In this document: one piece after another, positions 1 through 6,988 of the stretch
Layout of the letters: each line of letters starts with the position of its first letter
Position numbering within the stretch: position 1 is the stretch's first letter
Assembly: GCF_900541275.1 (NCBI RefSeq)
Contig: NZ_UQJH01000013.1
Span: 1-44,896 of the forward strand
Direction of reading: 5' to 3'
Source of the DNA: an uncultured Porphyromonas sp.
GTDB taxonomy: Bacteria > Bacteroidota > Bacteroidia > Bacteroidales > Porphyromonadaceae
DNA: 44,896 nucleotides
The notes under the pieces: model-generated
What the model was told of the DNA's origin: nothing
What the model saw: only the letters and a program-made list of their open reading frames with translations
The model's database searches: none
Program-made: the position numbers and the translations under genes

Positions 1-220
1 GACGCACCTCGAGGGGCTTCTCAAACTTCCAGAGGTTGCCCCCTCCGTAGAGGTCAAGAGTCACCTTGGGGCCCATGGCAAACTCGAGGGATGCATTGGG
101 GGAGCCCATCACCGCCCAGTGGAGGGCGTTGGTCTTCAGGGCCACTTTCTGTGCCTGCGCGCCTAGTGCAGCTGTGAGCAGCAGCGCCAGCGTCAAGACG
201 ATTCTTCTCATTTGCTTCAT
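1..220 (-). CDS. DUF3575 domain protein, N-terminal part (cut by window edge)
   Basis: Reading the minus strand from 220 gives MKQMRRIVLTLALLLTAALG followed by AQAQ, a signal peptide with a likely cut after AQA, then KVALKTNALHWAVMGSPNAS and a short beta-rich stretch ending at base 1 without a stop. The KTNxLxWA...SPNxxxEFxxG pattern at the start of the mature protein is what is known for DUF3575, a family of exported, probably outer-membrane-associated beta-barrel-like proteins in Bacteroidota. A second possible start is the ATG at 211 (MRRIVL). A TACCTTTG box lies on this strand at 393-386, giving a leader of about 160 nt. Only about 73 residues are visible, so the C-terminal part cannot be assessed. 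Confidence 0.75.
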   Translation of the reverse strand, partial: MKQMRRIVLTLALLLTAALGAQAQKVALKTNALHWAVMGSPNASLEFAMGPKVTLDLYGGGNLWKFEKPLEVR

Positions 221-385
221 AATAATATGCATGCCATTGCATGCGAGCCGAGTCTATACGGACTATGATTACTTGATATGAGATACCTTATCTGCTACTA
301 AAGTGGCACTCTGCCTCACCTCTGTGAGAAGTACTCAACCTTGTATACAAATCGATCCCATATCAAGTGGAACTCTTACATGTGA

Positions 386-393
386 CAAAGGTA
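386..393 (-). promoter_or_regulatory. Candidate -7 box TACCTTTG for the DUF3575 gene
   Basis: CAAAGGTA on the plus strand reads TACCTTTG on the minus strand, a perfect match to the Bacteroidota -7 consensus TAnnTTTG. No good TTTG -33 box is at the expected spacing. It would start a transcript near 381. Confidence 0.4.
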
Positions 394-721
394 AAGCTTT
401 ATTTATAACTTGACACACATTTTCAAGCCTTACAAGAAAATCAAATATGACAAGAGACGGCTATCCCGCTTGTAGAGTGTGTTTCTACTAAATGTTAAAA
501 TTAATATTTCTGACAATTCGGAATAATATCCTTGTTGGCATTTAATACAAAATGCCGACCAAAAGAATAACACCAAGCCGGATAAAGGCGCATCAGAAGT
601 GAGATCTGCGACAAAAAAGCGACAAAAAGCGAAAAACACGCAGCTATTGAGGAATAAAGGCGATCGGTGAGGTAGATAATAAAAATAATAAATAAGGGGA
701 AAGAGGGACAGCACATCCCTA

Positions 722-757
722 TCGGACGAGTCGGATAAGTCGGACGGGTCGGACAGC
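722..757. repeat. 9-bp tandem repeat, TCGGACGAG type, four units
   Basis: Four consecutive 9-mers: TCGGACGAG, TCGGATAAG, TCGGACGGG, TCGGACAGC. The last unit runs into GCGCAG, as it does in the second cluster at 1032-1120. Confidence 0.8.
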
Positions 758-945
758 GCAGAGGACACCTGCTCGCTTTTGGAAAATCCATCCACCTCAA
801 CCGATCCCGGAGGTGCGGGGTTGCACCCCTTGTGGGTGCCCGCTTCGTAGCCACAGGTCGAGGGGCGTAGCCCCGATGACCCGTGGATCAGCCGGAACAT
901 ACATCCTCGACCCCTTGGGGCTCGCAGAGTCGCTATCGGTCAAAT

Positions 946-1005
946 CTAATACCGATATTAGTGATCTCTAATATCGGTATTAGTAATCACTAATACCGGT
1001 AAAAG
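946..1005. repeat. Three palindromes CTAATAYCGRTATTAG at 22-bp spacing
   Basis: Units at 946-961, 968-983 and 990-1005, each 16 bp and separated by 6-bp linkers (TGATCT, TAATCA). The third is degenerate at its end (GGTAAAAG). The same unit with the same spacing recurs at 26423-26482 and 37420-37501. Confidence 0.85.
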
Positions 1006-1031
1006 AAATGGCCCCCCTCTAGACCGGGGTA

Positions 1032-1120
1032 TCGGACGGGTCGGACGAGTCGCGCTGTCTTATCGGACATATCGCGCTGTCTTATCGGACGAGTCGGACG
1101 AGTCGGACAAGTCGGACAGC
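1032..1120. repeat. 9-bp tandem repeat cluster with an internal duplication
   Basis: Contains TCGGACGGG and TCGGACGAG at 1032-1049, a duplicated segment with TCGCGCTGTCTTATCGGAC, and then four more 9-mers at 1085-1120 ending in TCGGACAGC. Reverse-complement copies are seen at 1600-1615. Confidence 0.8.
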
Positions 1121-1410
1121 GCAGATCGAGTGCCACCATACCTACCGAGCCGGAAAGGGCCAGGCAGCGCAGATCGGTGGTGCACCCCTCCGGGGTGCTC
1201 GCTCCATAGGCATCGGTCATCCGCGAAGCGGTGACCGATGTATAGCGCCCCACCCTAGCACCACGACCCCGCCAGGGTGTCGCCGAGCTGAGCCCCACTT
1301 CCCGGCGACCCCTGGCGGGGTGGTGGCACATTGCGTCTGCCTATACATCGGTCGTCGGCACTTCGTGCCTCGACCGATGCCTATGGAGCGGGCATCCTAC
1401 GGATGCTGGA

Positions 1411-1590
1411 GGGCTGGAGAGCGTGAGCTGGGGGAAGCACCGAGGAGGGCTGGAGAGCGTGAGCTGGGGGGAGCACCGAGGAGGGCTGGAGAGCGAGAGC
1501 TGGAGGAGCACCGAGGAGGGCTGGAAAGCGAGAGCTGGAGGGGGGCTGGAGAGCGAGAGCTGGAGGGAGGACCGAGAAGGGCTGGGGCTG
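1411..1590. repeat. 36-bp tandem repeat, about five copies
   Basis: Copies begin with GGGCTGGAGAGC or GGGCTGGAAAGC at 1411, 1447, 1483, 1518 and 1543, with a partial copy at 1579. Periods are 36, 36, 35, 25 and 36 bp, so one copy carries an 11-bp deletion. The repeats leave several frames open on both strands, but the encoded peptides are low-complexity and out of frame between copies, so I do not call a gene. Confidence 0.8.
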
Positions 1591-1624
1591 GGCGTCCGAC
1601 TCGTCCGACCCGCCCGGGCGTAGG

Positions 1625-1667
1625 CAAAAAAAAGAGGGCCGCATCCCGGTGTGGGATACGGTCCTCG
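1625..1667 (-). terminator. Intrinsic terminator of rpsA
   Basis: On the minus strand a GC-rich hairpin (GAGGACCGTATCCC / GGGATGCGGCCCTC) is followed directly by eight T residues. It lies 54 bp past the rpsA stop codon. Confidence 0.9.
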
Positions 1668-1720
1668 TACAGGTTTGGTATGCCCTTAGGTCAAGGGCTT
1701 GGGGCTGTGACCGGGAGGGA

Positions 1721-3517
1721 TTACTCCTGCTCGCCGGTGGTCTCAGCGTCCTCCATCTTCTCGCGGAGCTCGGCGAGGGCGTCGAGGTCTCCGAGGGTAG
1801 ACTTCTCTGCGGGGGCAGAGGTGGTGGCGCTCTTATTGACCTTCACGTCTGAGGGGGTAGCCTCGACGTTGAGTCCCTTGGCGGCATCCTCGTAGGTGCG
1901 GGTGTGGCTGACGATGATGCGCTTGGCGTTGCGATTGAACTCGAGCACCTTGAAGTTGAGCTCCTCGCCCGTCTGGGCCTCAGAGCCGTCCTCCTTGGTG
2001 AGCTGCTTCAGGGGTGCGAAGCCCTCGATCTCCTCGGGGAACTCGATCACCGCACCGCGTGCGCTGATCTCGCCTACCTTGCCCTTGTGGATAGAGCCGA
2101 TGGAGTAGACGCCCTCGATGCTGCCCCAGGGATCGGGGGTGCACTGCTTGTGGCCGAGTGAGAGACGACGGCTCTCCTTATCCACATCCAGGACCACGAC
2201 ATCGATCTTGGAGCCGATGGAGGTGAAGTCGCTCGGGTGCTTGATCTTCTTGGTCCAGGAGAGGTCGCTGATGTGGATCAGACCATCGATCCCGTCCTCG
2301 AAGGTTACGAAGATACCGAAGTGGGTGAAATTGCGCACCTCAGCGGTGTGCTTGCTGCCGATGGGGTAGCGCTCCTCGATGCTCTCCCAGGGATCGGGGG
2401 TGAGCTGGCGGATGCCGAGGCTCATCTTGCGCTCCTCGCGGTCGATGGAGAGGATGACGCACTCGATCTCCTCGCCTACCTTAAGCAGGTCGGAGGGGTG
2501 GTGTACGTGCTTCGTCCAGCTCATCTCGCTGACGTGGACGAGACCCTCTACCCCGGGCTTTACCTCTACGAAGGCACCGTAGTCGGTGAGGACAACGACC
2601 TTGCCGGTCACCTTGTCACCCACCTGGAGGCTCTCCTCAAGAGCGTCCCAGGGGTGGGGGGTGAGCTGCTTCAGACCGAGGGCGATACGCTTGCGCTCCT
2701 CATCGTAGTCGAGGACGACGACATTGATCTTCTGACCGATCTCGACCACCTCCTCGGGGCTATTGACACGACCCCAGGAGAGGTCCGTGATGTGTATCAG
2801 ACCATCGACACCACCGAGGTCGATGAAGGCACCGTAGGAGGTGATGTTCTTCACCGTACCCTCGAGTACCTGACCCTTCTCGAGGTGAGAGATGATCTCG
2901 GCACGCTGTGACTCGAGCTCCTCCTCGATGAGAGCCTTGTGCGATACGACGACATTGTGATAGTCGGGATTGACCTTGATGACGCGGAACTCCATCGTCT
3001 TGCCGACAAACTCCTCGAAGTCGCGGATCGGACGGACGTCGATCTGTGAGCCGGGGAGGAAGGCATTGACACCAAAGATATTGACCAGCATACCACCCTT
3101 GATGCTTTTGTCGATGTATCCGGTGATGGTCTCCTTGGACTCGAGGGCCTCCTCGATGCGCTTCCAAGCACGGTCGCGCATAGCGTCCTCGTGAGAGAGC
3201 AGAGGACGACCGTCCTTGGACTCCGTCTTGCGGACGTACACCTCTACCTCGTCACCGACCTTGAGATCCTTATTGTAGCGGAACTCGCTTGTGGGGATGA
3301 CGGCGGGAGCGCGCAGACCCACGTCTACCTTGACCTCACGCTTGTCCATAGAGATCACCTTACCGGAGATGATCTCGTCCTCGGTGATATTGGGGATGGT
3401 CTCAGCGTACTTCTTCTTCTCCTCCTCCAGCTGCTCAGCAGAGATGTCGGACTCGCGGTTGTACTTGTCCCAGTCAAAGTCCGCGTTGGGCTTTGTCTCG
3501 TCGTACTTTGTAATCAT
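1721..3517 (-). CDS. rpsA: 30S ribosomal protein S1
   Basis: A 598-residue protein built of six S1 (OB-fold) RNA-binding repeats, beginning near residues 46, 130, 215, 300, 387 and 473. Repeats 3 to 5 carry the canonical core YGAFIDL or FGIFVTF followed by DGLIHISDLSW-like segments. The N-terminal two repeats are divergent, as expected for the part of S1 that docks on the ribosome rather than binding mRNA. Length matches S1 of Bacteroidota. The C-terminal tail (after about residue 540) is acidic and low-complexity. The ATG at 3517 follows a 5' leader of about 100 nt that begins with a 33-nt hairpin; a TACCTTTG box lies at 3628-3621. The gene stands alone, with its own terminator. In this phylum S1 is expected to carry much of the burden of mRNA recruitment because SD pairing is little used. 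Confidence 0.97.
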   Translation of the reverse strand: MITKYDETKPNADFDWDKYNRESDISAEQLEEEKKKYAETIPNITEDEIISGKVISMDKREVKVDVGLRAPAVIPTSEFRYNKDLKVGDEVEVYVRKTESKDGRPLLSHEDAMRDRAWKRIEEALESKETITGYIDKSIKGGMLVNIFGVNAFLPGSQIDVRPIRDFEEFVGKTMEFRVIKVNPDYHNVVVSHKALIEEELESQRAEIISHLEKGQVLEGTVKNITSYGAFIDLGGVDGLIHITDLSWGRVNSPEEVVEIGQKINVVVLDYDEERKRIALGLKQLTPHPWDALEESLQVGDKVTGKVVVLTDYGAFVEVKPGVEGLVHVSEMSWTKHVHHPSDLLKVGEEIECVILSIDREERKMSLGIRQLTPDPWESIEERYPIGSKHTAEVRNFTHFGIFVTFEDGIDGLIHISDLSWTKKIKHPSDFTSIGSKIDVVVLDVDKESRRLSLGHKQCTPDPWGSIEGVYSIGSIHKGKVGEISARGAVIEFPEEIEGFAPLKQLTKEDGSEAQTGEELNFKVLEFNRNAKRIIVSHTRTYEDAAKGLNVEATPSDVKVNKSATTSAPAEKSTLGDLDALAELREKMEDAETTGEQE

Positions 3518-3577
3518 GCATTAATAGCTCTAGGCTATCATGTTTCTAAAAGGGTTAAACAATACGTTACTATGCCC

Positions 3578-3610
3578 GTCCACCCCTTTCCCTCCGGGAA
3601 ATCGGTGGAC
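3578..3610 (-). promoter_or_regulatory. Two-tier hairpin at the 5' end of the rpsA leader
   Basis: Outer stem GTCCACC (3578-3584) pairs with GGTGGAC (3604-3610), and inner stem TTTCCC (3587-3592) pairs with GGGAAA (3596-3601) around a 3-nt loop. The predicted transcription start near 3616 puts this structure at the very 5' end of the mRNA. It may be a stability element or a site for S1 autoregulation; neither is shown. Confidence 0.5.
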
Positions 3611-3620
3611 AAGCACAGCG

Positions 3621-3628
3621 CAAAGGTA
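3621..3628 (-). promoter_or_regulatory. -7 box TACCTTTG of rpsA
   Basis: Perfect TAnnTTTG on the minus strand, predicted start near 3616. No clear -33 box. Confidence 0.6.
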
Positions 3629-3704
3629 ACGTAAATAATTGAATCCTAAAACCCTGCCCCGTCGGTGGAGGGCTGTGGGCCGGTTCGGACGATTATTTTT
3701 TTCG

Positions 3705-3712
3705 TACCTTTC
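3705..3712 (+). promoter_or_regulatory. -7 box TACCTTTC of polA
   Basis: One mismatch to TAnnTTTG. A TTCG sits at 684-687 offset (3684-3687), a plausible weak -33 element. Predicted start near 3717 leaves a leader of about 26 nt before the ATG at 3743. Confidence 0.5.
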
Positions 3713-3742
3713 CTACCTAATCATCATCTACTCTATAGCCAT

Positions 3743-6535
3743 ATGACTCAGAAGACCTCCAAGCGACTCTACCTCATCGACGCCTTTGCGATGATCTATC
3801 GGGGCTACTTCCCCTTTGCCAATCGACCGATGCTCAATCGCCGGGGCGAGGACACCTCGGCGGTGCTGGGGTTTGTCAACACCTTTGACAAGATCCTCGA
3901 GGCGGCGGAGGGGGAGTACCTCGCGGTGGTCTTTGATCCGCCGGGAGGAACCTTCCGCAGCGAGGAGTACGAGGAGTACAAGGCACAACGGGCGAAGCAG
4001 CCCGAGGCGATCACCTTTGCGCTCCCCTATATCCGCGAGATCATCACGGCGCGCGGCGTGCAGAGCTACGAGGTGGCCGGGTACGAGGCGGACGACGTGA
4101 TCGGGACGCTGGCGACGCACCTCTCGGAGGCGCACCCGGAGCTGGAGGTGCTGATGGTGACGCCGGATAAGGACTATGGACAGCTGGTGACGGAGCGGGT
4201 GCATATGCTTGCGCCGGGGTCGGCGGGCGGCTTTGACGACCTGGGACCGGGGGAGGTGGCGGCAAAGCACGACCTCACCGACGAGACGCAGGTGCGGGAC
4301 TTCCTGGCGCTGATGGGGGATGCGTCGGATAACGTGCCGGGCGTGCCGGGGATAGGGAAGAAGCGTGCCGCCGATCTCCTGCGGGCCTATGGCTCCATCG
4401 AGGGGATCTACGACCATATCGATGAGCTGAAGGGGAAGATGAAGGAGAATCTCCTCGAGCATCGGGAGCAGCTGGAGGCGTCCCGCCACCTCGTCACCAT
4501 CGTCACCGATGTGCCGATAGAGGTCTCCCTCGAGGAGATGACGCGTGGCGCTCAGGATCTGCAGCGACTGGTGGACCTCTATGACGAGCTGGACTTCCGC
4601 TCCAAGAAGAAGGCACTGCTGGACGAGTCTCCGGTGCCCACACCTCGGCGAACCCTCTTTGACCTCACCCCCGTGGAGGCGGCAGCAGAGCCCCCGGTGG
4701 AGGACTCGGTCGGCGACCTCTCTACCGTGGAGCACAGCTACACCCTGATCACGGGGGAGGAGGAGATGAAGGGGCTCCTCGAGGCTCTCTCGGGGGCTGA
4801 GGCCTTCTCCTTCGACACCGAGACGGACGGGCTGGACGGGATGCAGGACCACCTCGTGGGGATCTCGGTCGCCGTGCGCCCGCACGAGGCGTGGTACCTC
4901 CCTCTGCCGGAGGATATGGAGGAGGCGAAGGCGCTGCTGAGACCCTTGGCTCCCTTTTTCTCCGACCCGGAGAAGGTGAAGGTGGCGCAGAATGGAAAGT
5001 TTGACCTCAAGTTCCTCTCCCGCTACGACCTCCACGCCGTTCCGCCACTGTGGGACACGATGCTGGCGCACTACCTCCTCGACCCGGAGGCGCGCCACGG
5101 GCTGGACCACCTCTCGGAGACGCTCCTGCGGTACCGCCCGATCCCGATCGAGCAGCTGATCGGCAAGGGCAGTAAGCAGAGGAATATGCGTCAGGTGGAT
5201 CCGAGGGAGGTGCTGCCCTACGCTGCCGAGGATGCCGACCTGACGCTGCAGCTCTACCACCACCTCCGACCGCGGATCGAGGGCGAGGAGCACCTGAGGT
5301 CGCTCTTCTATGACATCGAGATGCCCCTCGCGGGCGTGCTGCTGGAGATGGAGCAGGCGGGTGTGCGGGTCGATGTCGATCTGCTCCAGAGTGCGATCGT
5401 AGACCTGTCGACGGAGCTGGAGCGGATAGAGGAGGACTTCCAGAGGTACACCCTGGGGGATCCGGTGAATATCAACTCCCCGAAGGAGGTGGGCGACTTC
5501 CTCTTCGGGCGCTTAGGGCTGAGCGAGAAGCCCAAGAAGACTCGCACGGGGCAGTACTCCACACGGGAGGAGGACCTGGAGATGGTAGCCGACCGGCACC
5601 CTGCCGTGCGGCTGATCCTCGACTACCGAGGGCTCTCCAAGCTGGTCAATACCTACCTCCTCCCGCTGCCGATGATGGTCAATCCGGTGACCGGGCGCAT
5701 CCATACCACCTATCATCAGGCGAAGACAGCGACCGGCAGGCTCTCCTCGAGCGACCCCAACCTACAGAATATCCCGGTGCGGGACGAGCAGGGGCGGGAG
5801 ATACGCAAGGCCTTCACGGCAAACGATCCCGCCGCCGGGGACCTCTTCGTCAGCGCCGACTACTCCCAGGTGGAGCTGCGACTGATGGCGCACCTGAGCG
5901 GAGACACCTCACTGATAGAGGCGTTTCGCCACGGGGCGGACATCCACGCCGCCACGGCAGCCAAGATCTTCGGCATCCCCGAAGAGGAGGTGACGGGGGA
6001 GATGCGGCGGAAGGCGAAGACTGCCAACTTCGGCATCATCTACGGTATCTCCGCCTTTGGTCTCTCGGCGAGGCTGGGCATCCCGCGAGGCGAGGCGAAG
6101 GAGCTGATCGACGGCTACTTCAGTTCCTTCCCCGGCGTGAAGCGCTACATCGACAAGACCATCGAGCAGGCGCATAAGGATGGCTACGTCGATACCCTCT
6201 TCGGACGCCGGCGGTACATACAGAATATCAACTCTCGTAATCGCAACCTCGTCGCCAACGCCGAGCGTATGGCGATCAACGCCCCTATCCAGGGCACCGC
6301 CGCCGACATCATCAAGGTGGCGATGGTCCGGGTGGCGCGACGCCTGCGGGAGGAGGGCTTCCGCTCGCAGATGATCCTGCAGGTGCACGACGAGCTCTGC
6401 TTCACCGTGCCGGGCGATGAGCGCGAGCGGCTCGTGGCGATGGTCAAGGAGAAGATGGAGCAGGTGCTCCCCTCGCTCTCTGTCCCGCTCGTCGCCGATG
6501 TCGGCGTGGGCGAGAATTGGCTCGAGGCCCACTGA
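3743..6535 (+). CDS. polA: DNA polymerase I
   Basis: A 930-residue three-domain polymerase used in Okazaki fragment maturation and gap repair. The N-terminal 5'-3' exonuclease domain begins YLIDAFAMIYRGYF and contains the helix-hairpin-helix stretch GVPGIGKKRAADLL. The 3'-5' exonuclease domain has an intact DxE motif (FSFDTETDG near residue 355), so proofreading residues are present, unlike in many Gram-positive and Thermus homologues. The polymerase domain carries motif A (SADYSQVELRLMAHLSGD, near 702), motif B (RRKAKTANFGIIYG, near 755) and motif C (QVHDEL, near 879). An upstream in-frame TTG or ATG-like extension exists to 3665, but it would precede the predicted promoter, so the ATG at 3743 (MTQKTSKRLYL) is chosen. 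Divergent from rpsA. No clear terminator; a CCCC/GGGG hairpin at about 6552 lacks a T tail. Confidence 0.97.
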   Translation: MTQKTSKRLYLIDAFAMIYRGYFPFANRPMLNRRGEDTSAVLGFVNTFDKILEAAEGEYLAVVFDPPGGTFRSEEYEEYKAQRAKQPEAITFALPYIREIITARGVQSYEVAGYEADDVIGTLATHLSEAHPELEVLMVTPDKDYGQLVTERVHMLAPGSAGGFDDLGPGEVAAKHDLTDETQVRDFLALMGDASDNVPGVPGIGKKRAADLLRAYGSIEGIYDHIDELKGKMKENLLEHREQLEASRHLVTIVTDVPIEVSLEEMTRGAQDLQRLVDLYDELDFRSKKKALLDESPVPTPRRTLFDLTPVEAAAEPPVEDSVGDLSTVEHSYTLITGEEEMKGLLEALSGAEAFSFDTETDGLDGMQDHLVGISVAVRPHEAWYLPLPEDMEEAKALLRPLAPFFSDPEKVKVAQNGKFDLKFLSRYDLHAVPPLWDTMLAHYLLDPEARHGLDHLSETLLRYRPIPIEQLIGKGSKQRNMRQVDPREVLPYAAEDADLTLQLYHHLRPRIEGEEHLRSLFYDIEMPLAGVLLEMEQAGVRVDVDLLQSAIVDLSTELERIEEDFQRYTLGDPVNINSPKEVGDFLFGRLGLSEKPKKTRTGQYSTREEDLEMVADRHPAVRLILDYRGLSKLVNTYLLPLPMMVNPVTGRIHTTYHQAKTATGRLSSSDPNLQNIPVRDEQGREIRKAFTANDPAAGDLFVSADYSQVELRLMAHLSGDTSLIEAFRHGADIHAATAAKIFGIPEEEVTGEMRRKAKTANFGIIYGISAFGLSARLGIPRGEAKELIDGYFSSFPGVKRYIDKTIEQAHKDGYVDTLFGRRRYIQNINSRNRNLVANAERMAINAPIQGTAADIIKVAMVRVARRLREEGFRSQMILQVHDELCFTVPGDERERLVAMVKEKMEQVLPSLSVPLVADVGVGENWLEAH

Positions 6536-6953
6536 CCTCTCATGCGTACTCCCCTGTGTGGGGTAAGTCCGGGGGGCAGGAGCGGCGCATTTGAGCTTTA
6601 CATAAGTCATTCAACTCATTGTGAAGGGTGGGGGACGAAGCACCCCTTGCGGGTGCCCGCTCCATAGCCACCGGTCAAAGGGCGTAGCCCCGAAGACCCG
6701 TGGATCAGGCTCCCTGATAAGTGCGACACCCTGGCGGGGTCGTATATCTATCCGGAGGTCCTCTTTCCCGGGGTCATCGGCACTTCGTGCCTCGACACCC
6801 GGGCTAAAAGCCGACGATCCCTCCGGGGCTCTGCCCCTGCGGGATCGCTAGGCGATGCATCCCGGCAGGGATTATCACTTCTTTGCAGTACCGCTCAAAT
6901 GCGTCACCCCTATCCCTTAGCTGAGGTCGACTATGTAGGTCTGAACTTCTGTC
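6536..6953. repeat. Intergenic hairpin-mosaic element with TGACGCATTTGAG-like ends
   Basis: About 400 bp with no gene. The left end GGCGCATTTGAGC (6584-6596) is inverted relative to the right end GCTCAAATGCGTCACCCC (6893-6910). In between are small hairpins shared with other loci: CACCCCTTGCGGGTG, GGGCGTAGCCCC, GACACCCTGGCGGGGTCG (one arm only) and CGGCACTTCGTGCC. Similar pieces occur at 780-1400, 13142-13294, 25850-26380 and 44681 onward. No transposase is encoded, so it is best viewed as a non-autonomous or REP-like element. Confidence 0.6.
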
Positions 6954-6961
6954 TATCTTTG
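6954..6961 (+). promoter_or_regulatory. -7 box TATCTTTG of the yfhO-birA operon
   Basis: Perfect TAnnTTTG. Predicted start near 6966, 23 nt before the chosen ATG at 6989, which rules out the in-frame start at 6899. Confidence 0.6.
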
Positions 6962-6988
6962 TCGGAAGAAACAATAAGCCAAGAGACT

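Larger units (their letters stand above)
221..1624. other. Gene-free repeat island between the DUF3575 gene and rpsA
   Basis: No supportable gene is present in about 1.4 kb. Open frames that cross it read through tandem repeats and hairpins and look low-complexity. Positions 221-720 are AT-richer and hold nothing recognised apart from the promoter box at 386-393. From 720 on there are 9-bp tandem repeats (722-757, 1032-1120), small GC-rich hairpins such as GGGGCGTAGCCCC, a triple 22-bp-period palindrome (946-1005), a long imperfect hairpin with CGACCCCGCCAGGGTGTCGC (1260-1325) and a 36-bp tandem repeat (1411-1590). Confidence 0.7.

Noticed and set aside
430..1331. Minus-strand open frames in the left repeat island
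   Set aside because: They read through 9-bp repeats and palindromes, have no recognisable domain, and lack a plausible start context.
1320..1895. Open frame across the 36-bp tandem repeats and rpsA terminator
   Set aside because: Encodes low-complexity repeats, runs through the terminator into rpsA antisense, and copies change frame at the 35- and 25-bp periods.
3728..5293. Antisense open frame opposite the 5' half of polA
   Set aside because: Shadow of a strongly supported gene; no motif.
6584..6910. Insertion sequence with transposase
   Set aside because: Inverted ends are present but there is no coding capacity for a transposase; kept as a non-autonomous repeat only.
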